Shown: positions 41,877 through 51,184, counted from the first letter of the stretch. The stretch is DNA of 64,000 nt from Marvinbryantia formatexigens (GCA_021771035.1 JAETPU010000014.1:1-64000); one strand, 5' to 3'. The notes: generated from the sequence alone by a model not told the origin. Numbers and translations: made by a program.

Positions 41877-44495
41877 TTAGTGCTGGTGCCGAATCAGCCC
41901 GAAGGCCTTGGAACATTCCATCACCACAAGCGGGGTAAGAATGAGCCCTAAGGCAAGCAGATATAATTTCCACGGGAGGATAACCAGCCCAAAGGCAATG
42001 CCCAGCGGGGTAAACAGAACCAGCGCCACAAGCGCCAGCGAAGCCAGGCAGGCCCAGTTGAGCTTGTGATTGGTAAACGGGCCGATTTTAAACAGGGAGC
42101 GTTCAGAGCGCATATTGAAGGCCTGCACCACCTGGGACAGGGAGAGAATCATAAAGGCCATGGTCTGCCCGCCGGCCAGCGTTCCTGTGACGGCCTCGCC
42201 GGCCCAGAAGCCGACGAGCGTCAGGATGGCGAACATCAGCCCCTGCAGCACAATGCGCAGGCCCAGCCCGTGGGCAAAAATCCCTTCATCCTTGGGCTTG
42301 GGTTTGTGCTCCATGACATCGGGCTCCACCGCCTCCATTCCCAAGGCGATGGCGGGCAGGCTGTCGGTAACCAGGTTAATCCACAGCAGCTGCATGGAGA
42401 GCAGCGGCGTTTTGTGCCACAGCAGCATGGCGGTAAACACGGTGATAACCTCGCCGATGTTGGTGCCCAGAAGGAATCCCACCACCTTTTTAATGTTGGC
42501 GTAAATTCCCCGGCCCTCCCGCACGGCGTCCACAATGGTGGCGAAATTATCGTCGGTCAGGGTCATGTCAGCGGCGCCCTTTGCCACATCCGTTCCGGTA
42601 ATGCCCATGGCACAGCCGATGTCGGCTGCTTTCAGCGCGGGTGCGTCGTTGACGCCGTCTCCTGTCATGGAAACCACCTGCCCGCGGCGCTGCCAGGCCT
42701 TGACGATACGAATTTTATTCTGGGGGGATACCCGGGCGTACACCGAGATGTTCTGCACCTGCTCATCCAGCTGGGCGTCTGTCATGGCATCCAGCTCCAT
42801 TCCGGTGACGGCGCGATCGCCCTCCTGTAAAATCCCCAGCTCTCTGGCGATGGCGCTGGCGGTCACCACATGGTCCCCGGTAATCATCACCGGTTTGATG
42901 CCCGCGGCACGGCAGGTTGCAACAGCGGCCTTCGCCTCGGGCCGGGGAGGATCGATCATGCCAACCAATCCCATCAGGGTCAGTTGGTTTTCCAGCTCCT
43001 CGGAAGAGGGGGCTTGGGGCAGCGCGTCAATTTCCTTCATTCCCACCGCCAGCACCCGCAGCGCCTGGGAACTCATGGCGTCATTCATGCGGCGCGCTCC
43101 CTCGAGGTCGCCCTGGCTGCAGCGGGAGGCCATCATGTCAAAAGCGCCCTTGACGATGACCACATACCGGCCATCGATTTGATGGACGGAGCTCATCAGC
43201 TTTCGGTCGGAGTCGAAGGGGATCCCAGCCAGGCGGGGATAGGCGCTGCTGAGCTCCTGCTGAGAAATTCCGTTTTTATGCGCGGCTACGATGATGGAGG
43301 TCTCGGTGGGATCGCCGATGTGCTCCTCCTTGGCGTCATCGTGAAATACCACGGAGCCGTCACAGCACAATGTGGCGTATTTCAGCAGTTCCCGGACAGG
43401 TTCGGAATTTTGGGTACTGATATCCTGGGCCTGCTGGGAACCGCTGCGCCAGGCCTTCACCAAAGTCATGCGGTTCTGGGTGAGGGTCCCGGTTTTATCC
43501 GAGCAGATTACCGAAGCGCTGCCCAGGGTTTCCACAGCGGGAAGGCGGCGGATCAGGGCGTTTTTCTTCACCATACGCTGGACACCGATTGCCAGAACGA
43601 TGGTTACAATGGCGGGCAGCCCCTCCGGGATTGCCGAAACAGCCAGAGAAACCGCTGTCATAAAGATTTCCAGAATATCGATGCCGCTGAGCAGCCCCAC
43701 CACAAAGATGATACCACAGGCGCCCAGGGCCACAAAGCCCAGGTATTTCCCCAGTTGAGCCAGCTTTTGCTGCAGAGGGGTCTGGGTGTCGTGTTCACCC
43801 TCCAAAAGCCCGGCGATTTTTCCCATCTGTGTATCCATACCCGTGGCTGTAACCACCGCCTCGGCGGTTCCATAGGTAATGCTGCATCCGGAAAATACCA
43901 TATTGCTCCGGTCCCCCAGCGCGGCAGTTTCATCCACCTGGGCCTGGGCGTCCTTTTCAGAGGGGACCGATTCTCCGGTGAGGGCGGATTCCTCGCTTTT
44001 CAGGCTGGAACTTTGCAGGAGCCGGGCGTCCGCCGGGATAAAATCTCCCGCCTCCAGATGGATAATGTCGCCGGGAACCAGCTGAGAGGCGTCAATGACG
44101 GATTCCCTGCCGTCCCGCAGAACCCTGGCGTGGGGCGCCGATAGGTTTTTCAGGGCATCCAGGGCTTTTTGGGCCTTGCTCTCCTGAACCATGCCCATCA
44201 CGGCGTTGAGCACGACAATCAGCAGAATGAGCACCGGTTCAAAAAACTCCATGGGCTCTCTTTCTACGCAGGCGATGACAAAGGAGACCATCGCCGCCGC
44301 GATGAGGATGAGGATCATCACATCCTTGAACTGCCCGAAAAAGCGCTGCAGATTCGTTTTCTTTTTGCCCTCCCGCAGCCGGTTGGGGCCATATTGAGCC
44401 AGGCGCCGGGACGCCTCCTGCGCACTGAGGCCCTCTGTTTGGCTGGAAGAGAGCTTCTCAAGAACGGCTTGCTGCGGTTCGCTGTAATACGACAA
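41877..44495 (-). CDS. P2A-type calcium-transporting ATPase
   Basis: 872 residues with ten membrane spans. N-terminal cation ATPase domain, TGES (actuator), IPEGLPAIVT in span M4, phosphorylation site CSDKTGTLTQN, KGAFDMM in the nucleotide domain, GDGVNDAPAL hinge, and NLVTDSLPAIALG in M6. The PEGLPA and M6 Asp pattern fits Ca2+ (SERCA-like) transport. TTG at 44495 is chosen because AAGGAGG lies 9 bases before it; the in-frame extension to 44564 crosses that site. It diverges from the TetR gene across a shared control region with a perfect inverted repeat. Confidence 0.92.
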   Translation of the reverse strand: MSYYSEPQQAVLEKLSSSQTEGLSAQEASRRLAQYGPNRLREGKKKTNLQRFFGQFKDVMILILIAAAMVSFVIACVEREPMEFFEPVLILLIVVLNAVMGMVQESKAQKALDALKNLSAPHARVLRDGRESVIDASQLVPGDIIHLEAGDFIPADARLLQSSSLKSEESALTGESVPSEKDAQAQVDETAALGDRSNMVFSGCSITYGTAEAVVTATGMDTQMGKIAGLLEGEHDTQTPLQQKLAQLGKYLGFVALGACGIIFVVGLLSGIDILEIFMTAVSLAVSAIPEGLPAIVTIVLAIGVQRMVKKNALIRRLPAVETLGSASVICSDKTGTLTQNRMTLVKAWRSGSQQAQDISTQNSEPVRELLKYATLCCDGSVVFHDDAKEEHIGDPTETSIIVAAHKNGISQQELSSAYPRLAGIPFDSDRKLMSSVHQIDGRYVVIVKGAFDMMASRCSQGDLEGARRMNDAMSSQALRVLAVGMKEIDALPQAPSSEELENQLTLMGLVGMIDPPRPEAKAAVATCRAAGIKPVMITGDHVVTASAIARELGILQEGDRAVTGMELDAMTDAQLDEQVQNISVYARVSPQNKIRIVKAWQRRGQVVSMTGDGVNDAPALKAADIGCAMGITGTDVAKGAADMTLTDDNFATIVDAVREGRGIYANIKKVVGFLLGTNIGEVITVFTAMLLWHKTPLLSMQLLWINLVTDSLPAIALGMEAVEPDVMEHKPKPKDEGIFAHGLGLRIVLQGLMFAILTLVGFWAGEAVTGTLAGGQTMAFMILSLSQVVQAFNMRSERSLFKIGPFTNHKLNWACLASLALVALVLFTPLGIAFGLVILPWKLYLLALGLILTPLVVMECSKAFGLIRHQH

Positions 44496-44611
44496 GGTAA
44501 AATTCCTCCTTATTTGGTCTTTACCAATATGATAGCATGGGGAACGCCCCGCTGCATTGGACAAAAAATCCAGGCTGTTTCATTTTTGACCGTCCTGGGA
44601 AAACCGTTACC

Positions 44612-44643
44612 TTTTTGGACAGTTTTTCAAAAGTGTCCAAAAA
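44612..44643. promoter_or_regulatory. Inverted repeat operator between Ca-ATPase and TetR genes
   Basis: TTTTTGGACA (44612-44621) and its exact complement TGTCCAAAAA (44634-44643), 12-base spacer. A further half-site TTGGACAAAAAA lies at about 44558-44569 near the ATPase side. This is the natural target for the TetR-family protein. Confidence 0.65.
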
Positions 44644-44662
44644 TACGGAAAGGGCGGTTTGG

Positions 44663-44691
44663 TTGAAGTTTCCTGCGTTTTATGCTATGAT
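44663..44691 (+). promoter_or_regulatory. Promoter of the TetR-family gene
   Basis: TTGAAG (44663-44668), 17-base spacer, TATGAT (44686-44691). Transcription from about 44698 leaves only a short leader. Confidence 0.65.
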
Positions 44692-44721
44692 GCACTTGAT
44701 CAGAAAAAGGGAGGTGGCATT

Positions 44722-45270
44722 CTGGCAGATTCAAATATTACCAAACGGGCGCTGGCGGCCTCCCTCAAGGCGCTCATGGAGGACAGGCCCTTTTCCAAAA
44801 TCAGCGTGGGGGATATCTGCGAGCGGTGCGAAATGAACCGCAAGAGCTTTTATTACCACTTCAGGGATAAGTTTGACCTGGTGAACTGGATTTATTACAC
44901 GGAATGTATCGCCGCCGTCCGGCATCGGGAATTTGAATCCGGATGGGAACTGTTTGCCCAGATCTGCGCCTATTTTTATGAGAACCGGAGATTTTATAAA
45001 AAAACCCTGACCATCCAGGGGCAGAATTCCTTTTCGGAGTATTTGAGGGAGCTTATAGTCTCCATCTTTGCCGAGGAACTCAGAGGGAGGTTTGCCTCTG
45101 AACAGGAAACGGAGTTTTGCGTGGAATTCTATGCGGATGCGCTGCTCTGCGCCATCAAGCGGTGGCTGCTGCAGAAGGAACCCCTGCCGGCGCAGGAATT
45201 TGCCGCCCTGCTGAGGCTCTGCGTTTTGGGCGCTCTCTCCAAAACCGGGCCGGATGAGGAAAATCGTTGA
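44722..45270 (+). CDS. TetR/AcrR-family regulator (DhaS-like)
   Basis: About 182 residues. N-terminal helix-turn-helix (KISVGDICERCEMNRKSFYYHFRDKFDLVNWIYYTE), then an all-helical ligand domain typical of the DhaS-like group. Relatives begin MADSNITK..., which fits a CTG codon at 44722 preceded by GGGAGGTGG; no ATG, GTG or TTG is in place downstream of the predicted transcript start. A TTG at 44659 lies before the -10 box and cannot be used. A rare CTG start is thus likely. It diverges from the Ca-ATPase gene and probably controls it and itself. Confidence 0.8.
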   Translation: MADSNITKRALAASLKALMEDRPFSKISVGDICERCEMNRKSFYYHFRDKFDLVNWIYYTECIAAVRHREFESGWELFAQICAYFYENRRFYKKTLTIQGQNSFSEYLRELIVSIFAEELRGRFASEQETEFCVEFYADALLCAIKRWLLQKEPLPAQEFAALLRLCVLGALSKTGPDEENR

Positions 45271-45318
45271 GCGAACGGCGTGAGACCACGCGGCAAAGCC
45301 GGTTGGAAGCTCGTTTAT

Positions 45319-45365
45319 AAAACCTGGACACGTTGTCTGTATGGACAGTGTGCCCAGGTTTTTTT
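45319..45365 (+). terminator. Intrinsic terminator of the TetR gene
   Basis: AAAACCTGG.CAC...GTC pairs with GAC...GTG.CCAGGTTTT, followed by a T-run ending about 45365. Confidence 0.85.
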
Positions 45366-45404
45366 GAGGATCAAACCCACGGCGCAGAAATTTTTCCTGT
45401 AGTT

Positions 45405-45693
45405 TCAATCATCAATGAAAGCGCTCGTTGCGTTCTCTCGCTTGATTGATACAGAAGCAAGAACGGTTGGCTCTGCTAGTTTCCGCGTTGATCATTCCGC
45501 CCTTCCTGTAAATGATAACGAATCATCCCCGGTGAGGTAAAGCCTCACTATAACCCGCATCGCGGGCAGCTGCACGTTTTGTGCAACATGATTTCGCTGC
45601 AACAGGTTCGCATCGGCAAACTTCGTTTGCTGATAAAACCCCATTACTTGGGGTTCGTCGGACTTGATGTCCGACTGCGCGATACGTTTTGGT
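45405..45693. repeat. Tight array of short hairpins, gene-free
   Basis: Six short, mostly perfect hairpins follow one another: GTGAGG/CCTCAC (45532-45548), CCCGC/GCGGG (45554-45566), TGCAC/GTGCA (45571-45585), GCAAAC/GTTTGC (45616-45630), AACCCC/GGGGTT (45637-45655) and GTCGGAC/GTCCGAC (45657-45675). Loops are 3-7 bases. The stems are all different, so it is no CRISPR or tandem repeat. A wider CAATCA...TGATTG pair lies at 45406-45449. It stands just after the acetyltransferase stop. Nothing in it looks coding. Confidence 0.6.
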
Positions 45694-46245
45694 TTAACGT
45701 TCCGATTTCAATAGTGCATAATAGCAAGCATCACAAATTCCTTGATTATTCCAATCAGAGCTGCGTAACGTTCCCTCATACTTCATTCCGCATTTTTTCA
45801 TAACTTTGCCTGAGTTTACGTTTCTTGGGTCATGTCTTGCTTCAATTCGGTTTACGCATACTACGTCAAAAAGAAAGTCCATGACAGCTTTTAAGGCTTC
45901 TGACGCAATTCCTTTATTCCACCAGGCTCTTCCAATACAATATCCAATCTGTACCATTGAAACAGTTTCTTTCATATCTACTACGACAATATCACCGACC
46001 GGTTCGTTGCCATTGTCTTTCAATACGATTGCCCAGTGATAGTAATTTTGGCTTAAATATTGCTTAACCCAATCTTCTGTTACTCCTTGGCTGATTTCCT
46101 GATTTGAATGGGGTGGCCACGTTAAATATTTTGTGACTTCTTTATCGGAAGCCCAATTTTTATACATCGCAGCAGCATCTTCATTTACATATCTTCTTAA
46201 AATCAATCTTTCGGTTTCTAATCTTTGAGTTCCGCAATGTTTCAT
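45694..46245 (-). CDS. GNAT-family N-acetyltransferase (RimJ/RimL-like)
   Basis: 183 residues, one acetyltransferase domain: TERLILRRY at the start, GYCIGRAWWNKGIASEALKAVMDFLF (acetyl-CoA loop region), HDPRNVNSGKVMKKCGMKYEGTLR at the end. The pattern matches RimJ/RimL-like enzymes that acetylate protein N-termini or small molecules. The gene is clearly AT-richer than its neighbours and lies beside a hairpin array, so it is probably acquired by transfer. ATG at 46245 follows AAAGGAC. Substrate unknown. Confidence 0.85.
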   Translation of the reverse strand: MKHCGTQRLETERLILRRYVNEDAAAMYKNWASDKEVTKYLTWPPHSNQEISQGVTEDWVKQYLSQNYYHWAIVLKDNGNEPVGDIVVVDMKETVSMVQIGYCIGRAWWNKGIASEALKAVMDFLFDVVCVNRIEARHDPRNVNSGKVMKKCGMKYEGTLRSSDWNNQGICDACYYALLKSER

Positions 46246-46299
46246 GAGTTTGTCCTTTCGTTTTTACATTGCTGTATTGTCTCTGGGCTCATTGCCCGG

Positions 46300-47328
46300 T
46301 TATCTTTTTATCACTTTTTTCATGGCGCCCTTAAAAATATCCGCCAGGGGCGAGGAGAACAGGTTGTACTCCTCGCCGAAGTATTCTCCCCGGTGGGTTT
46401 TCAGGTGCCCGTCCAAAGCAAACTCAGCCAGGCATACGTCCTCGGAGATGACCTCGTCGATTGCCATCACGTCCTGCCTGAGATCCATCAGGAACACCGG
46501 ATGCCGCTGGGCCTGGCGCACACCGCACACATAGGCATAGATATCCCTCTCAACCGGAGCGGGACATCCGTCCTGCGGCCGTACAAAGGCGAATACGGGA
46601 CGCGCCGGCAGGATATGCTCCAGCCACCGCCCGCTGAGAATCTCCTCCTGCTGCGCCTGCCCATACGGGCAGTATACCCCGTACAGCCTGCCGGCATCCC
46701 GCAGCATCTTACAGGCCTCGGGCATATCGTCCCCGTCGTATACGGCGACCATTACGTTTGGGTGTCCCGTCAGCTCCTGCAGGAAGGCGCTGTCAATCTG
46801 CCGCCCGTGTAAAAACAGAAGAAAGGCGCACTCGGGCTGGCTTTGCAGCAGGGGCAGGACCGCCCGGGGAGAGCCTTCCAGATAGAATTGGTAGGTGTGA
46901 ATGCCCAGCGAAACGCCCTGGCTGAGCATTTTGGAATAAACCCCGGGCCGCGCGCGCAGTATTTGCACATCCAATTCCACACTCAGGGACCAGGGAATAT
47001 TAAACCCGTACTGATCCTCCATGGCGCGGATGACTCTGGCGCCCTTGGTGCAGCCGTGATACCCCAGATTGATGCCGAAGGTGATGAGATTATCCCGGTT
47101 CACTGTACCTGCGGTATCCTTGATTAAGGCATAGTAGGCGCTGTTTTCATGGTTCAGCATCTCCTGTGCGGTGCGCAGAAAGCTCTCCTGAAACCGCCCC
47201 TTTGTAAAACTCAGCCCCAAATCGATTAAATTGCGGCAGCTGCGCTCCGGCGCCGACTCCATGTCCCTGAGCGCCTTGCGGATCGAGGCTTCGATGAGCA
47301 CCCGGTTGGTATCCAGCTTCATGGCCAC
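46300..47328 (-). CDS. Conserved hypothetical protein (342 aa)
   Basis: 342 residues, soluble, no signal peptide. It alternates strands and helices in a TIM-barrel-like rhythm (NLITFGINLGYHGCT, LDVQILRAR, GIHTYQFYL, ECAFLLFLHG, NVMVAVYDGD, LYGVYCPYG, VFAFVRPQDG, HPVFLMDL). Cysteines are scattered and do not form a CxxxCxxC cluster, so it is not radical-SAM by motif, although the fold rhythm resembles that group. GTG at 47328 is 7 bases after AAGGAG; ATG 47322 is an alternative. I cannot name the family. It precedes the acetyltransferase gene in the same direction but with different base composition. Confidence 0.65.
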   Translation of the reverse strand: MAMKLDTNRVLIEASIRKALRDMESAPERSCRNLIDLGLSFTKGRFQESFLRTAQEMLNHENSAYYALIKDTAGTVNRDNLITFGINLGYHGCTKGARVIRAMEDQYGFNIPWSLSVELDVQILRARPGVYSKMLSQGVSLGIHTYQFYLEGSPRAVLPLLQSQPECAFLLFLHGRQIDSAFLQELTGHPNVMVAVYDGDDMPEACKMLRDAGRLYGVYCPYGQAQQEEILSGRWLEHILPARPVFAFVRPQDGCPAPVERDIYAYVCGVRQAQRHPVFLMDLRQDVMAIDEVISEDVCLAEFALDGHLKTHRGEYFGEEYNLFSSPLADIFKGAMKKVIKR

Positions 47329-47455
47329 AGCACACTCCTTTCGGATTTTCTACGAACAACATAATACCCCAAAAGGGCTCCAAGGGGTAGGGACAAAACC
47401 TCGAAACTGTCCAAAAGCCCTGCGGCCGCCCTGATTGCCCGCCGCCGGCTGAAAT

Positions 47456-47487
47456 AAAACAGCAGAGGGAGCCCCCTCTGCTGTTTT
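47456..47487 (-). terminator. Intrinsic terminator after the MATE gene
   Basis: A perfect 14-bp stem (47456-47469 with 47474-47487) flanked by A and T runs, 26 bases after the MATE stop on the minus strand. Confidence 0.85.
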
Positions 47488-47512
47488 GAATGGATGAAAC
47501 GAAATGATACCG

Positions 47513-48916
47513 TCAAATGAGCTTGTGCGCGTACCACTTGGTCCCTCGTTTTCGAATCGAAAAGATAACGCCGCGGATACCCCATTCCAGCACCATGGCA
47601 ATCCATACGCCATAGATATCCCATCCCAGCATGATTCCCATGACATAGCCCATCACAACGCGGAACAGCCACATACATCCCAGGGAGACAAAGGACGTGA
47701 ATTTCGCGTCTCCTGCGGCGCGCAGGGCGGAGGGGACGATATTGCTGATAGGCCAGATGGTAGGCAGGCCGACAGCGCAGATAATGAGGAGCCAGTAGAT
47801 CATGGAGACGCATTCTGCCGGAGGATTATACATATTCAGCAGCAATGGGAAGAGCGGGAAGAAGATCAGCATGAAGATGACCTCCAGGGCTGCGGAGCCA
47901 TACACAAAGCTGCGGATATATTTTTTCGCCTCGTCTGGCCGCTGGGCGCCGATACACTGGCCCACACAGGTGATAACCGCCATGCCCATGGCGTTGGTGG
48001 GAATATACAGAAGCCCGGATAGGGAGCCTGCAATGGCGTTGGAGGTCATACTGGTGATGCCCAGGCTGACGATAAAGGTTTGGGTGAGGATTTTTCCGCC
48101 GTTGAAGAAGATCTGCTCCAGGGCGGCCGGAATGCCGATATACAGGATACTCTTCTGGATCCGCAGATTGAGCTTCAGGATGTGGGAGAGCTTCATGCCC
48201 AAATCCCGGCGCAGCACAAAGACGTACAGGAGCGCCAGTATGCTGAAGATGCCGCGGGCCAGGTTCAGAGAGATCACCAGCCCCAAAACGCCCATATGCA
48301 GCCAGTTGATGAAAACCACATTGAACAGTAAGTACACCACATTCATCATGACGGAGAGAACCATGGCGGCCTTGGTGTCGCCGGAACCCCGCAGGGCGCC
48401 CGTGACTGCCTGGTAGATGGCAAAGAAGGGGTAGGACAGGCACGCACCGGTAAGATAGGTCCTGGCGTTTTCCATGACGGCGGGTTCCGCGTCGCCAAAC
48501 AGGAGCCCCAGGGTTTGATCCCGGAACAACAGGATAAACACCACGATAAACAGGGCAATCAGAGTTGCGCCGCTGATGGCCTGACCCATGGATTCGCTGG
48601 CCTTGTCGGTTTCCCGGCGGCCCCAGTACTGCGCTACCACCACCGTGCCGCCGGTGGCCACCGCCATAAAGAAGTTCATCAGAAACATATTCAGGGAATC
48701 CACCATATTCACAGCCGCCACAGCCTCAGCCCCGGAGGAGCTGACCATGGAGGAATTGAACACACTGAGCAGGGAGACCAGAGAACAGTCCAGCAGGATG
48801 GGGATAAAAATTGCAATTACCTGCTGCAGGCTCATGGTGCTGGTGGTGAAATTGCGCTCCATGAGTGCATGGAACCGCTGCCGAATTGGTACGTTGGATC
48901 GTGTTTCGCCGCTCAA
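47513..48916 (-). CDS. MATE-family efflux transporter
   Basis: About 467 residues with twelve predicted spans in two similar halves. Family marks include SGAEAVAAVNMVDSLN, GGTVVVAQYWG, ALRGSGDTK (half 1) and PTNAMGMAVITCVGQCIGA, PSALRAAGDAKFTS (half 2). MATE proteins export cationic drugs using Na+ or H+. TTG at 48916 has GAGGAG 8 bases upstream; a GTG at 48925 would overlap that site. The gene stands alone with its own terminator. The substrate is not predictable. Confidence 0.9.
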   Translation of the reverse strand: MSGETRSNVPIRQRFHALMERNFTTSTMSLQQVIAIFIPILLDCSLVSLLSVFNSSMVSSSGAEAVAAVNMVDSLNMFLMNFFMAVATGGTVVVAQYWGRRETDKASESMGQAISGATLIALFIVVFILLFRDQTLGLLFGDAEPAVMENARTYLTGACLSYPFFAIYQAVTGALRGSGDTKAAMVLSVMMNVVYLLFNVVFINWLHMGVLGLVISLNLARGIFSILALLYVFVLRRDLGMKLSHILKLNLRIQKSILYIGIPAALEQIFFNGGKILTQTFIVSLGITSMTSNAIAGSLSGLLYIPTNAMGMAVITCVGQCIGAQRPDEAKKYIRSFVYGSAALEVIFMLIFFPLFPLLLNMYNPPAECVSMIYWLLIICAVGLPTIWPISNIVPSALRAAGDAKFTSFVSLGCMWLFRVVMGYVMGIMLGWDIYGVWIAMVLEWGIRGVIFSIRKRGTKWYAHKLI

Positions 48917-49416
48917 AAATACCACTCCTCATTTTTTGGAAAATGGATTACCACGGTTCGGTCACGGGCACGGTAACCCAAAACCCCCAACTTATAAACC
49001 CTATCTTATTACTTTTCATTTGCTTTGTCCAGCGCTGAGAAGAAAAACAGTATTTTAAATGATACAAATCCTGCTGAGAGTTTTAAAATATAATTTCAAT
49101 AATGAAAATAACACCGGGCTCCTCTGCCCCAGCGGGGCCGCATTCAGACGGGGTTTAAAACTGAGCCCCAAAATAGAACCTGTCGGGCACAGTCGAAGCA
49201 GGCGAGGGGACTTTCGATTCCCTGGCCGCTATCATTGGGAAATGGGTGAGGATAGAAAGTTTTAGAAAAACATGAGCCCCAAAGCGGCGATGCCGGGGGA
49301 GAAATGCGGTTTCAGGAAGAAAAAGGTAAAAATTTACAGGAAATAATTGACAAATAATAGGCGGCTGGGTATACTTAGAATACAGATTACAAATTTTGGT
49401 AATTCAGGAGGACGGG
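48917..49416. other. Gene-free stretch, upstream region of MATE and DUF6514 genes
   Basis: Only the promoter at 49347-49375 is clear. An AT-rich stretch (49056-49110) may hold the leftward MATE promoter. No gene is seen. Confidence 0.35.
49347..49375 (+). promoter_or_regulatory. Promoter of the DUF6514 gene
   Basis: Perfect TTGACA (49347-49352), 17-base spacer, TATACT (49370-49375). Confidence 0.8.
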
Positions 49417-49641
49417 ATGGGAACTTACGAACTGATCAGAGAAAAAATCCACCGGGAAGAGCTGGAGGACTATTGGAGCTATGGGATTACGGGTCAGGAC
49501 GGTGAACGCACCGTCAAGGTGAGCGATATTTCCATCTCCCGGGAAAACGCCCAGCAGATGGTGGATCTGCTCAACCGCAACGGAGTGTCCCTGGAGCACA
49601 TGATGGATTTGCTCCAGGACTTTGCGGGAATTACCTTTTAA
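49417..49641 (+). CDS. Small DUF6514-family protein
   Basis: 74 residues. The order YGITGQDGERTVKVSDISISRENAQQMVDLLNRNGVSLEHMMDLLQDF fits the DUF6514 pattern: a beta hairpin followed by two helices. These small proteins are widespread in Clostridia; their role is unknown. ATG at 49417 is 6 bases after AGGAGG, and a consensus promoter lies 40 bases upstream, so it is a real single-gene unit. The stop codon overlaps its terminator stem. Confidence 0.75.
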   Translation: MGTYELIREKIHREELEDYWSYGITGQDGERTVKVSDISISRENAQQMVDLLNRNGVSLEHMMDLLQDFAGITF

Positions 49642-49710
49642 AGCCGTGGGACGCACGCCTTTTCCGCAGGCCCGGCAGCGGGTCTCTGAGGCGCCGCTCC
49701 CACGGCTTTT
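49640..49710 (+). terminator. Terminator of the DUF6514 gene
   Basis: AAAGCCGTGGGA (49640-49651) pairs perfectly with 49698-49709 around a 46-base GC-rich insert, followed by TTTT overlap. Confidence 0.7.
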
Positions 49711-51146
49711 CGGTTCCATTACGATGAAAGCGGGATGAAAAGAGGGTGGGATTTAGTTATAGGAGGATTTTGCTCCCCTTTAATGTTGGGAACTCACGCC
49801 GCCGAAAGGAAAGTATAGTTTGTGTTTCTCAATAGGGGAGAAAAGGTCTGCTTATTTCATATGCATCTCAAAACGGACAGGAATCTCCCAAACTGAGCGT
49901 CAGCCTGTGGATACAATATAAGAGATGTGAACCGGATAGGCCCTGATCTCAGCCGCGGGGAGGCGGCAGGGTCAAATGTTCAAAAAAGGCATCGAAGGAT
50001 TCCACCTGATACAGCTGCTTGAGCGCCAAGAGAACGCTGATTTTAACGCTGTATCGTCCCTGTTCCATTTTTGCGTAAATTTCAGGGGACATCGGCAGAC
50101 CCAGCAGTTCCATGAAGTTTTGGGCTTGCCCGAAACTTCATGGAATTGCTGAACAACTAAGCGCTCCATGGACCAGGCGTACTTCCGATGCCCCCCGGAT
50201 TACGGTAATACCTATATAGACGGCAATAAATGCTAAACTTGCATCAGCGGCATTAGAAACCAAGAAGAGCTTGCGGGTTCTTGGTTTCTACTAGCCTTAA
50301 CTGATTGAGTGAGAAAAACTACCCCAAGGGGGAGATACCAAAGAGGGGGAACGCCTCTTTGGCGAATCTTTGCCTACTTTCTGTTCGGCAGGCCACGATT
50401 GGGGATTAGCTGCGGAAGTTTTGGCTTGTCCAAAACTTCAAAGGGATGCTGAGGGACTAAGACGAGAACAAAGCCAAGCGCATCCCGGTGCCTCCGCGGC
50501 ACATCGGTTTGGGTGGGAAATTGAGGGATATTCCATATGGGCAGTAAAATTTCTATTTTTGAATATTGAAAGAGAATATCCTTTCTAAGATTTATAAAAA
50601 GAACAGAGGAAAATTTTCACCCATGAAAACTGTCGTCCAATTCCTTCCTAAAGCCCTGCCGCCGGGATGCGGGTAGTTCATTCTTGGCCTAGTAGTACGG
50701 CATCCCTTATGAGAATTGAAACAAGTTTCAATTCTCTGTAGAAATGCCGGCAGAAAGTACCCAAAGACAAAAAAGGAGGGAAGGGGTTCGAGGCGCGCTG
50801 AGTTGTGTTCTCACCTAAGTTTATCAGCGCCCCTATGAGTTTTAAAGCGAGTTTAAAACTCAGTAGATATATTCCCTTTTGACCACCCAACCCGCAAACG
50901 ACAAAGGATGCCATAGGCCTTGTAAAAACCGGGGGAGTTTTGGACTTGTTCCAAAACTCACAGAGGTGCTGTACAACTAAGCATCGGGCACCTCCGATGA
51001 ACCCCCGGGTTACAGGCATAATTTGATAGACAGAACTAGAATTAACTAAGGAAGTTTTAGCTTATCCGAAACTTCTTAGGGACGCCGGGATGCTCCAAGC
51101 CATTTCTGATCCCAGTGATACAGCAGAATAAACAAGGAATAGACAA
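49711..51146. repeat. Cluster of dispersed hairpin repeats (copies 3 and 4), gene-free
   Basis: No gene in 1.4 kb. Large hairpins share a CTTG- or ACTTGT-like loop while their stems differ: 50102-50151 (19-bp stem with GGGCTTGCCC top), 50258-50290 (12-bp), 50338-50363 (9-bp), 50416-50440 (GAAGTTTTGGC type), 50713-50735 (GAATTGAAACAAGTTTC), 50834-50863, 50938-50963 and 51054-51078. Words such as CCCCCGG-TTAC, GCCTACTTTCTG and GGGATGC recur between them and at 22.7 and 36.1 kb. Part of 50650-50790 is in inverted order. The block seems to be built by repeated insertion of one repeat family. Confidence 0.65.
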
Positions 51147-51184
51147 GCCCCCTGATGTAGTTGAGGTTTCCTACATCAGGGGGC
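51147..51184 (-). terminator. Intrinsic terminator of the ABC transporter operon
   Basis: A perfect 14-bp stem (51147-51160 with 51171-51184) just after the ATPase stop on the minus strand; CTTGTC follows, so the T-run is short. Confidence 0.7.

Noticed and set aside
44659..44721. TTG 44659 as start of the TetR gene
   Set aside because: It lies before the -35/-10 boxes of its own promoter and lacks a binding site.
45532..45675. CRISPR array or integron attC sites
   Set aside because: The hairpins have different stems and no constant repeat, no cas genes and no integron integrase are near.
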